Below, one piece after another: positions 48,201 through 59,189 of a DNA stretch of 64,000 nucleotides. Where the stretch lies: NCBI GenBank assembly GCA_020002185.1, contig CM034533.1, positions 47,962,346 to 48,026,345 on the forward strand, read 5' to 3'. Both the position numbers and the translations under genes were made by a program. Source of the DNA: Paraescarpia echinospica (Eukaryota > Annelida > Polychaeta > Sabellida > Siboglinidae). The first letter of the stretch is position 1. The number at the start of each line of letters is the position of its first letter. The notes under the pieces were generated by a model. The model was given only the letters and a program-made list of their open reading frames with translations, was not told the origin of the DNA and searched no databases.

Positions 48201-51200
48201 CTTCGTCCGCACCGCTGTCTGACCTGACAGGTGGAGCACTGACTCCCTCAGTCGACGTCCACACCGATGTCTGAACTCACTGGTGGAGCAGTGACTCTCT
48301 CAGTCGTCGTCCACACCGCTGTCTGACCTGACTGGTGGAGCAGTGACTCCCTCAGTCGTCGTCCACATCGCTGTCTGACCTGACTGGTGGAGCACTGACA
48401 CCCTCAGTCGTCGTCCACACCGCTGTCTGACCTGACTGTTGGAGCAGAGACTCCATCAGTCGTCGTCCACACCGCTGTCTGACCTGACTGTTGGAGCAGT
48501 GACTCCCTCAGTCGTCGTCCACACCGCTATCTGACCTGACAGTTGGAGCACTGACACCCTCAGTCGTCGTCCACACCGCTGTCTGACCTGATTGGTGGAG
48601 CAATGACTCCATCAGTCGTCGTCCACACCGCGGTCTGGCCTGACTGGTGGATCAGTGACTCCCTCAGTCTTCGTCCACACCGCTGTCTGAACTGACTGGC
48701 GGAGCAGTGACTCCCTCTGTCGTCGTCGACACCACTGTCTGACCTGACTGGTGGAGCACTGACACCCTCATTCGTCGTCCACACCGCTGTCTGACCCGAC
48801 TGCTGGAGCAGTGACTCCATCAGTCGTCACCCACACCGCTGTCTGACCTGACTGGTGGAGCACTGACACCCTCATTCGTCGTCCACACAGCTGTCTGACC
48901 TGACTGGTGAAGCAATGATTCCATCACTCGTCGTCCACACCGCTGTCTGACCTGACTGGTGGAGCAGCGACTCCCTCAGTCGTCGTCCATACCGCTGTCA
49001 GACCTGACTGTTGGAGCAGCGACTCCGTCAGTCGTTGTCCATACCGCTGTCTGACCTGACTGGTGGAGCAGTGACTCCGTCAGTCGTCGTCCACACCTCT
49101 GTCTGACCTGACTGGTGGAGCAGCGACTCCCTCACTCGTCGTCCGCACCGGTGTCTGATCTGACTGGTGGAGCACTGACACCCTCAGTCGTCGTCCACAC
49201 CGCTGTCTGACCTGACTGTTGGAGTAGTGACTCCCTCAGTCGTCGTCCACACCGCTATCTGACCTGAGTGGTGGAGCACTGACACCCTCAGTCTTCGTCC
49301 ACACAGCTGTATGACCTGACTGGTGGAGCAGTGACCCCATCAGTCGTCGTCCACTTCGCTGTCTGACCTGATTGGTGGAGCAGTGACTCCCTCAGTCGTC
49401 GTCCACACCGCTGACTGACCTGACTGGTGGAGCACTGACACCCTCATTCGTCGTCCACACAGCTGTCTGACCTGACTGGTGGAGCAGCGACTCCCTCAGT
49501 CGTCGTCCACACCGCTGTCTGATCTGACTGGTGGAGCAGTGACTCCTTCAGTCGTCGTCCACACCGCTGTCTGACCTGACTGGTGGAGAACTGACACCCT
49601 CAGTCGTCGTCCACACTGCTGTCTCACCTGAATGGTCGAGCAGTGACTCCATCAGTCATCGTCCACACCGCTGTCTGACCTGACTACTGGAGAAGTGACT
49701 CCCTCAGTCATCGTCCACACCGCTGTATGACCTGACTGGTGGAGCAGTGACTCCCTCAGTCGTAGTCCACACCGCTGTCTGACCTGAATGGTGGAGCACT
49801 GACACCCTCATTCGTCGTCCACACAGGTGTCTGACCTGACTGGTGGAGCAGTGACTCCATCTCTCGTCGTCCACACCGCTGTCTGATCTGACTGTTGGAG
49901 CAGTGACTCCCTCAGTCGTCGTCCACACCGCTGTCTGACCTGACTGGTGGAGCACTGACTCAATCGGTCGTCGTCCACACTGCTGTCTGACCTGACTGGT
50001 GGAGCACTGACTCCCTCATTCGTCGTCCACACCGCTGTATGAACTCACTGGTGGAACAGTGACTCTCTCAGTCGTCGTCCACACCGCTGTCTGACCTGAC
50101 TGTTGGAGCAGAGACTCCATCAGTCGTCGTCCACACCGCTGTCTGACCTGACTGTTGGAGTAGTGACTCCCTCAGTCGTCGTCCACACCGCTATCTGACC
50201 TGAGTGGTGGAGCACTGACACCCTCAGTCTTCGTCCACACACCTGTCTGACTTGACTGGTGGAGCAGTGACTCCATCAGTCGTCGTCCACTTGGCTGTCT
50301 GACCTGACTGGTGGATCAGTGAATCCCTCAGTCATCGTCCACACCGCTGTCTGAAATGATTGGTGGAGCAATGACTCCCTCAGTCGTCGTCCACACCGCT
50401 GTCTGACCTGACTGGTGGAGCACTGACACCCTCATTCATCGTCCACACAGCTGTCTGACATGACTGGTGGAGCACTGACACCCTCAGTCGTCGTCCACAC
50501 CGCTATCTGACCTGACTGGTGGAGCAGTGACTCCATCAGTCTTCGTCCACTCCGCTGTCTGACCTGACTGGTGGAGCAGTGACTCCCTCAGTCGTCGTCC
50601 ACACCGCTGTCTGACCTGACTGGTGGAGCACTGACACCCTCAGTCGTCGTCCACACTGCTGTCTGACCTGACTGGTCGAGCAGTGACTCCATCAGTCATC
50701 GACCACACCGCTGTCTGACCAGACTGGTGGAGCAGTGACTCCCTCAGTCGTCGTCCACACCGCTGTCTGACCTGACTGGTGGAGCAGTGACTCCCTCAGT
50801 CGTCGTCCACACCGCTCTCTGACCTGACTGGTGGAGCAGTGACTCCCTCAGTCGTCGTCTACACCGCTGTCTGACCTGACTGGTGGAGCACTGACACCCT
50901 CAGTCTTCGTCCACACAGCTGTCTGACCTGACTGGTGGAGCAGTGACTCCATCAGTCGTCGTCCACTTGGCTGTCTGACCTGACTGGTGGATCAGTGAAT
51001 CCCTCAGTCATCGTCCACACCGCTGTCTGAACTGATTGGTGGAGCAATGACTCCCTCAGTCGTCGTCCACACCGCTGTCTGACCTGACTGGTGGAGCACT
51101 GACACCCTCATTCGTCGTCCACACAGCTGTCTGACCTGACTGGTGGAGCAGCGACTCCCTCAGTCGTCGTCCACACCGCTGTCTGATCTGACTGGTGGAG

Positions 51201-54075
51201 CAGTGACTCCTTCAGTCGTCGTCCACACCGCTGTCTGACCTGACTGGTGGAGAACTGACACCCTCAGTCGTCGTCCACACTGCTGTCTGACCTGACTGGT
51301 CGAGCAGTGACTCCATCAGTCATCGACCACACCGCTGACTGACCTGACTGGTGGAGCAGTGACTCCCTCAGTAGTCGTCCACACCGCTGTCTGACCTGAC
51401 TGGTGGAGCAGTGACTCCCTCAGTCGTCGTCCACACCGCTCTCTGACCTGACTGGTGGAGCAGTGACTCCCCCAGTCGTCGTCTACACCGCTGTCTGACC
51501 TGATTGGTGGAGCACTGAAACATTCAGTCATCGTCCACACCGCTGTCTGAACTGACAGGTGGAGCAGTGCCTCCCTCAGTCGTCGTCTACACTGCTGTCT
51601 GACCTGACTGGTGGAGCACTGACACCCTCAGTCGTCATCCACACCGCTGTCTGACCTGACTGATGGAGCACTGACTCCCACGGTCGTCGTCCACACCACT
51701 GTCTGAACTGACTGGTGGAGCAGCGACTCCCTCAATCTTCGTCCGCACCGTTGTCTGAACTGACTGGTGGAGCAGCGACTCCCTCAGTCTTCGTCCACAC
51801 CGCTGTCTGACCTGACTGGTGGAGCAGCGACTCCCTCAGTCGTCGTCCACACCGCTTTCTGACATGACTGGTGGAGCAGTGACTCATTCAGTCGTTGTCT
51901 GCACCACTGTCTGACCTGACTTGTGGAGCAACGACTCCCTCAGTCGTCGTCCACACCACTGTCTGACATGACTGATGGAGCAGCGACTACCTCAGTCATC
52001 ATCCACACAGCTGTCTGACCTGACTGGTGGAGCAACGACTCCCTCAGTCGTCGTCCACACCGCTGTCTGACCTGACTGATGGAGCAGCGACTACCACAGT
52101 CGTCATCCACACAGCTGTCTGACCTGATTGGTGGAGCAGCGACTCCCTCAGTCATCGTCCACACCGCTGTCTGACCTGACTGGTGGAGCAGCGACTCCCT
52201 CTGTCTTCGTCCACATCGCTGTCTGAACTGACTGGTGGAGCAGTGGCTCCCTCAGTCATCATCCACAACTCTGTCTGACCTGACTGGTGGAGCAGTGACT
52301 CCTTCAGTCGACGTCCACATTGCTGTCTGACCTGCCTGGGGGAGCAGCGACACCCTCAGTCGTCGTCCACACCGCTGTTTGACCTGACTGGTGGAGCAGT
52401 GACTCCTTCAGTCGACGTCCACACTACTGTCTGACCTGATTGGTGGAGCAGTGACTCCCTCAGTCGTCGTCCGCACCGCTGTCTGACCTGACTGGTGGAG
52501 CAGCGACTCCCTCAGTCGTCGTCCGCACCGCTGTATGACCTGACTGGTGGAGCAGCGACTCCCTCAGTCGTCGTCCACACCGCTGTCTGACCTGACTGGT
52601 GGAGCAGCGACTCCCTCAGTCGACGTCCGATCCATTGTCTGACCTGACTGGTGGAGCAGCGACTCCCTCAGTCGTCGTACGCACCGCTGTCTGACCTGAC
52701 TGGTGGAGCAGGGACTCCCTCAGTCGTCATCCACACTGCTGTCTGACCTGACTGGTGGTGCAGTGACTCCGTCAGTCGTCGTCCACACCGCTGTCTTACC
52801 TGACTGGTGGGGCAGTGACTCCGTCATTTGTCGTCCACACCACTGTCTGACTCGACTGGTGGAGCAGCGACTCCCTCAGTCGTCGTCCACACCGCTTTCT
52901 GACATGATTGGTGGAGCAGTGACTCATTCAGTCGTTGTCCGCACCACTGTCTCACCTGACTGGTGGAGCAACGTCTCCCTCAGTCGTCGTCCACACCGCT
53001 GTCTGACCTGACTGGTGGAGCAGAGACTACCTCAATCATCTTCCACACAGGTGTCTGACCTGACTGGTGGAGCAGCGACTCCCTCAGTCGTCGTCCACAC
53101 CGCTGTCTGACCTGACTGGTGGAGCAGCGACTCTCTCAGTCGTCGCCGCACCGCTGTCTGACCTGACTGGTGGAGCAGCGACTCCCTCAGCCGTCATCCG
53201 CACCGCTGTCTGACCTGACTGGTGGAGCAGCGACTCCCTCAGTCATCGTCCCCACCGCTGTCTGACCTGACTGGTGGAGCAGCGACTCCCTCAGTCGTCG
53301 TCCATACCACTGTCTGACCTGACTGGTGGAGCAGCGACTCCCTCATTCGTCGTCCACACCACTGTCTGAACTGACTGGTGGAGCAGCGACTCCCTCAGTC
53401 ATCGTCCGCACCGCTGTCTGAACTGACTGGTGGAGCAGCGACTCCCTCAGTCTTCGTCCACACCGCTGTCTGAACTGACTGTTGGAGCAGTGGCTCCCTC
53501 AGTCGTCATCCACACTGCTGTCTGACCTGACTGGTGGAGCAGTGACTCCTTCAGTCGTCGTCCGCACAGCTGTCTGACCTGACTGGTGGAGCAGCAACTC
53601 CCTCAATCGTCGTCCGCTCCGCTGTCTGACTTGACTGGTGGAGCAGCGACTCCCTCAGTCGTCGTCCACACCGCTGTCTGACCTGACTGGTGGAGCAGCG
53701 ACTCCCTCAGTCGTCGTCCGCACCGCTGTCTGACCTGACTGGTGGAGCAGCGACTCCCTCAGTCGTCGTCCTCAACGCTGTCTGACCTGACTGTTGGAGC
53801 AGCGACTCCCTCAGTCGTCGTCCACACCGCTGTCTGACCTGACTGATGGAGCAGCGACTCCCTCAGTCGTCGTCCGCACCGCTGTCTGACCTGACAGGTG
53901 GAGCAGCGACTCCCTAGGTCGTCATCTGTACCGCTGTCTGACCTGACTGGTGGAGCAGCGACTCCCTCAGTCGTCGTCCACACCGCTGTCTGACCTGACT
54001 GGTGGAGCAGCGACTCCCTCTGTCGTCGTCCACACCGCTGTCTGACCTGACTGGTGGAGCCTCAGTCCTCGTCCA
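27234..54075. repeat. Minisatellite array B, 52-bp unit, about 500 sequenced copies
   Basis: The 52-bp unit starts TGTCTGACCTGACTGGTGG, continues AGCAGTGACTCCCTCAG and ends TCGTCGTCCACACCGC. About 25.8 kb is sequenced, plus the 1,000-N gap at 34,884-35,883. The unit holds an interrupted inverted repeat GGAG-CAGTGA-CTCC. Marker variants (CAGGTGTCT, GATTCCCTCGGTC, GCATCACTGACACC) recur in fixed order, giving higher-order repeats of about 24-39 units on the left and copies offset by 3.6-4 kb on the right. Right of about 47,000 the GCAGCGACTCC variant dominates. All minus-strand frames of 60-103 codons here are products of the repeat; the unit itself contains TGA in one phase. Confidence 0.98.
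34884..35883. other. Assembly gap, 1,000 N
   Basis: Exactly 1,000 unresolved bases inside array B. The round number suggests a placeholder of unknown true size. The X-filled minus-strand frames that span it are not real. Confidence 1.
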
Positions 54076-54632
54076 ACGAATGTAACAACTTTTAGCTCCG
54101 TCGGACCAACAGCGAAGTCAGCACACATCGCATCTCAATATCGCAGGTGCAGAACTTGCACGGAGAAAACACTATAGATTTGTGCATTTTACGTTGCTTT
54201 TGTAAATAATTTGTAAAAAATGTTGATCTTATTTATAGCAACTTCTACGTTTTGCAGAAAAACCGTTTAATAGTATGTAGTAATTGACTTCCGAGCGTGG
54301 TAACCGAATTGGAAATTCAGATCATATCTAGGCGTGACGCCATTGTGAACTGCCGCAACCTTGACGAGGTTCCTGGAAATATATTCACCGGCCTTAGTTG
54401 AAACTTTGTTTAAACCAACCCCGTATTACAAACAATCACTTATACGTTATAGTATCTGCTTAAAGAAATTGTGTGTGTGTGTGTGTGTGTGCGTGTGTGC
54501 GTGCGTGAGTGTGCGTGTGTGTACAGACGTATAATATAGTATGTTGATTTCGAAGCACTGAGGTGTTTCTGCCCTGTTGTCTGTAACAACACTAGTTATA
54601 TGTTTGATTGGAGAAGATGACTAGTTTCATAC
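54076..54632. other. Unique spacer between arrays B and C, with GT microsatellite
   Basis: About 560 bp of single-copy sequence with no recognised gene. A GT/GC-GT run lies at about 54470-54522. Confidence 0.6.
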
Positions 54633-57600
54633 TCGTGTTGTGAGATTTTGAGTGGGAAAAGGCGACACGTTGGTTGTGGTGTGGGCTGCTGAGTGGCTTA
54701 AGGAGACACGTTGGTTGTGGTGTCGGGTGTCGAGTGGTATAAAGAGACACGTTGGTTGTGGTGTGAGGTGTTGAGTTGTTGAGTGGAATAATGAAGCACG
54801 TTGGTTGTGGTGTGAAGTGTTGAGTGGCACAAGGAGACACGTTGATTGTGGTGTGAGGTGTTGAGCAGTATAAGAAGGAGACACGTTGGTTGTGGTGTGA
54901 GGTGTTCATTGGTATAAGGATACACGTTGGTTGTGATGTGGGTTTCTGAATGGCATAAGGTGACACGTTGGTTGTGGTCTGAGGTGTTGAGTGGCAAAAT
55001 GAGACACGTTGGTTGTGGTGTGGGTTGTTGAGTGGCATAAGGAGACAAGTTGGTTGTGGTGTGAGATGTTGAGCAGCATAAGAAGGAGACACTTTGGTTG
55101 TGGTGTGAGATGTTGAGCAGCATAAGAAGGAAACACGTTGGTTGTGGTGTGAGGTGTTGAGTGGCATAAGGCGACACGTTGGTTCTGGCGTGGGTTGCTG
55201 AGTGGCATAAGGAGACACGTTGGTTGTGATGTGAGGTGTTGAGTGGCAAAAGGTGACACGTTGGTTGTTGAGTGGCATAAGGAGACAAGTTGGTTGTCAT
55301 GTGAGGTGTTCAGTGGTATAAAGATACACTTTGGTTGTGATGTGAGGTGTCGAGTGATATAAAGAGATACGTTGGTTGTGGTGTGAGGTCTTGAGCAGCA
55401 TAAGGACACACGTTGGTTGTGGTGTGATGTGTTGAGTGGCAAAAGGCGACACGTTGGTTGTGGTGTGGGCTGCTGAGTGGCATAAGGAGACACGTTGGTT
55501 GTGGTGTGAAGTGTTCAGTGGTATAAGGAGACACTTTGGATGTGATGTGTCGAGTGGTATAAAGAGACACGTTGGTTGTGTTGTGAGGTGCTGAGTTGAA
55601 TAACTAGGCACAATGGTTGAGGTGTGAAATGTCGAGTGGCACAACGAGACACGTTAGTTGTGGTGTGAGGTGTTGAGCAGCATAAGGAGACACGTTGGTT
55701 GTGGTGTGAGGTTTTGAGTGGCATAAGGCGACACGTTGGTTGTGGTGTGGGTTGCTGAGTTGCATAAAGGGACACGTTGGTTGTGGTGTGCGCTCTTGAG
55801 TGGTATAATGAGACACGTTGGCTGTGGTGTATAGAGTGGTATAAGAAGGCACGTTGGTTGTGTTGTGTTCAGTGGTATAAGAAGGCACGTTGGTTGTGGT
55901 GTCAGGTGTTGAATGACATAAGGAAACACGTTGGTTGTGGCATGAGGTGTCATGTGGCATAAGGAGACACGTCGGTTGTGGTGTTAGGTGTTGAGTGGCA
56001 TAAGGAGACATGTTGATTGTGTTGAGTGGTATAAGGAGACACGTTGTTTGTGGTGTGATGTGTCGAGTGGCATACGTAGGCACGTTGGTTGTGTTGAGTG
56101 GCATAAGGAGACACGTTGTTTGTGGTGTGATGTGTCGGGTGGCACAAGGAAGCACGTTGGTTGTGTTGATTGGTATAAGGAGACACGTTAGTTGTGTTGA
56201 GTAGTATAAGGAGACACGTTGTTTGTGGGGTGAAGTGTCGAGTGGCATAAGGAGACATGTTGTTTGTGTTGAGTGGCATGAGGAGACACGTTGTTTTTGG
56301 TGTGAGGTGTCGAATGGCATAAGGAGGCACGTTGTTTGTGGTGTGAAGTGTCGATTGGCATAAGGAGACATGTTGTTTGTGTTGAGTGGCATGAGGAGAC
56401 ACGTTGTTTGTGGTGTGAGGTGTCGAATGGCATAAGGAGGCACGTTGTTTGTGGTGTGAAGTGTCGAGTGGCATAAGGAGACATGTTGTTTGTGTTGAGT
56501 GGCATGAGGAGACACGTTGTTTGTGGTGTGAGGTGTCGAATGGCATAAGGAGGCACGTTGTTTGTGGTGTGAAGTGTCGAGTGGCATAAGGAGACATGTT
56601 GTTTGTGTCGAGTGGCATAAGGAGACATGTTGTTTGTGTTGAGTGGCATGAGGAGACACGTTGTTTGTGGTGTGAGGTGTCGAATGGCATAAGGAGGCAC
56701 GTTGTTTGTGGTGTGAAGTGTTGAGTGGCATGAGGAGACACGTTGTTTGTGGTGTGAGGTGTCGAATGGCATAAGGAGGCACGTTGTTTGTGGTGTGAAG
56801 TGTTGAGTGGCATGAGGAGACACGTTGTTTGTGGTGTGAAGTGTCGAGTGGCATAAGGAGACATGTTGTTTGTGGTGTGAAGTGTCGAGTGGCATGAGGA
56901 GGCACGTTGTTTGTGGTGTGAAGTGTTGAGTGGCATGAGGAGACACGTTGTTTGTGGTGTGAGGTGTCGAATGGCATAAGGAGGCACGTTGTTTATGGTG
57001 TGATGTGTCGAGTGGCATAAGGAGACATGTTGTTTGTGTTGAGTGGCATGAGGAGACACGTTGTTTGTGGTGTGAGGTGTCGAATGGCATAAGGAGGCAC
57101 GTTGTTTGTGGTGTGAAGTGTTGAGTGGCATGAGGAGACACGTTGTTTGTGGTGTGAGGTGTCGAATGGCATAAGGAGGCACGTTGTTTGTGGTGTGAAG
57201 TGTTGAGTGGCATGAGGAGACACGTTGTTTGTGGTGTGAGGTGTCGAATGGCAAAAGGAGGCACGTTGTTTGTTGTGTGAAGTGTTGAGTGGCATGAGGA
57301 GACACGTTGTTTGTGGTGTGAAGTGTCGAGTGGCATAAGGAGACATGTTGTTTGTGTTGAGTGGCATGAGGAGACACGTTGTTTGTGGTGTGAGGTGTCG
57401 AATGGCATAAGGAGGCACGTTGTTTGTGGTGTGAAGTGTCGAGTGGCATAAGGAGACATGTTGTTTGTGTTGAGTGGCATGAGGAGACACGTTGTTTGTG
57501 GTGTGAAGTGTCGAGTGGCATAAGGAGACATGTTGTTTGTGTTGAGTGGCATGAGGAGACACGTTGTTTGTGGTGTGAGGTGTCGAATGGCATAAGGAAG

Positions 57601-58140
57601 CACGTTGTTTGTGGTGTGAAGTGTTGAGTGGCATGAAGAGACACGTTGTTTGTGGTGTGAGGTGTCGAATGGCATAAGGAGACACGTTGTTTGTGGTGGT
57701 GTGAAGTGTTGAGTGGCATGAGGAGACACGTTGTTTGTGGTGTGAGGTGTCGAATGGCATAAGGAGGCACGTTGTTTGTGGTGTGAAGTGTTGAGTGGCA
57801 TGAGGAGACACGTTGTCTGTGGTGTGAGGTGTCGAATGGCATAAGGAGGCACGTTGTTTGTGGTGTGAAGTGTTGAGTGGCATGAGGAGACACGTTGTTT
57901 GTGGTGTGATGTGTCGAATGGCATAAGGAGGCACGTTGTTTGTTGTGTGAAGTGTTGAGTGGCATGAGGAGACACGTTGTTTGTGGTGTGAAGTGTCGAG
58001 TGGCATAAGGAGACATGTTGTTTGTGTTGAGTGGCATGAGGAGATCGTTGTTTGTGGTGTGAGGTGTCGAATGGCATAAGGAGGCACGTTGTTTGTGTTG
58101 AGTGGCATAAGGAGACACGTTGGTTGTAGTGTGAGGTTTT
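54633..58140. repeat. Minisatellite array C, 41-bp unit, about 85 copies
   Basis: The 41-bp unit starts GACACGTTGGTTGTGGTG and continues TGAGGTGTTGAGTGGCATAAGGA. The left part (to about 56,210) carries GTTGGTTGTGG, the right part GTTGTTTGTGG. In the right part two 41-bp units and one 31-bp shortened unit form a 113-bp higher-order repeat (for example starts at 56285, 56398 and 56511). The plus strand is G/T-rich. The minus strand has no stop in any of the three phases of the unit, so frames of 400-722 codons exist there, all with the same 41-residue cycle rich in His, Thr, Asn, Gln, Ser and Pro. These are not independent evidence for a gene. Confidence 0.97.
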
Positions 58141-58144
58141 GTCT

Positions 58145-58280
58145 GAGGGCATCCTGCGTTTGGCGGAATCTCGATCTCTCTTCTCTCCTGGGTGAATAGG
58201 GTTTCATTGCCTGGCGTGGTTCACGTCATCCCAGAAATCTCCCGGTCATATAGCACAACCTACCTCTCGCTGGCTGGTGA
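58145..58280 (-). pseudogene. Fragment of the same repetitive gene family as 62375-62995
   Basis: On the minus strand, pieces in shifting frames read VVLYDRE, DDVNHARQ and ETLFTQERREIEIPPNAGC. The DNA aligns block by block with 62620-62756 (shared TTCACGTCATCC, CCCGGTCATATAG, ACCTCTCG.TGG.TGGT). In intact members of the family I recall this segment as ...VVLLYDRTS..VN.AR..LF..K.R..E.IPPT..AL. Stop and frameshifts show decay. It breaks off exactly where array C begins. Confidence 0.6.
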
Positions 58281-59010
58281 GGTGTCTAACGGGAAACGGG
58301 TTTCCGCGATGGTATTTATATATCTATATAGAAAAAGAAAATGTCCGCTAACGGGACTACCTTTTGAACAAAGTGATGGGAAAGGTAATTTACCAACGCA
58401 TCGCCTAGTTTTTTTTTATTTTCCTCCGGAACTCCTTACACATATCCCGCCGAATCAGCTAATGGCTCCTACTGATTACTACTTGCATAAGCGGTAAGGT
58501 TCTACTGTAAAAACACGGCACCGAATTTATGCTAAAGATATACAATATAAAAGTTGCTTAACTAAAATATAGGGCTCATTCTTAAAATACTACAACTTCG
58601 CAGATGATTAACTTACCGTGATTGTTTCGTTGGTCTATATGTACGATCAATTTTATATTTCACATCATGACATATATCTTGGACATTTTAAATTCTTCAC
58701 ACCCCTTGCCACGGGACATCTGTAGGCAATTGCTGTTGCATTATAGGCTTACTCATAATCAACTGTGAACATAATCAACTGTTACAAATAATCGTTTCTT
58801 TTTATTGTTTCATTCCCGTTGTTTCGTATTGTACATACTATTATTGAGAATTCTACACGACATCGAAGCTAAGCAAAATGCAGTAGTTTAATTAGTTACT
58901 ATTCCCAGTCTAATGTTTCACGGAAATCGATTTCTGTCTGTTGATGCATCGTTACCGAGCCATGACTACGACGTAATATTACAACTGTTGAACATTGAAT
59001 AGTTCACGAC

Positions 59011-59011
<1 letters not shown>
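58281..59011. other. Intergenic sequence, likely 3' flank of the minus-strand gene
   Basis: No gene recognised. TTTATT at 58801-58806 is AATAAA on the minus strand and is the nearest candidate polyadenylation signal for the exon at 59190-61606; if used, the 3' UTR is about 390 bases long. Confidence 0.4.
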
Positions 59012-59072
<61 letters not shown>

Positions 59073-59093
59073 TGTGCGTGTGCGTGTGTGTGT
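59012..59093. repeat. GT-dinucleotide microsatellite
   Basis: Pure (GT)n at 59012-59070, then imperfect to about 59093. It would lie in the 3' UTR of the minus-strand gene as (CA)n. Confidence 0.95.
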
Positions 59094-59189
59094 AGGACAA
59101 CAACGAATGTCTTACGTTGGACTGCTGGCCCCGCAGTCTCGCCAACTAATGGACGTATATGGGAGCGGAGGTCATTCTGCCGTCTGGCC

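Noticed and set aside
27234..54075. Many 60-103 codon minus-strand frames with TAVWTTTEGV-type sequence
   Set aside because: The 52-bp unit read in three phases gives a 52-residue cycle with a stop in most copies; open stretches arise only where variants remove it. No start, splice or conservation signal.
17316..58140. Centromeric satellite
   Set aside because: Three different short units with single-copy spacers and genes close by fit minisatellites better. Chromosomal position is unknown, so it cannot be fully excluded.
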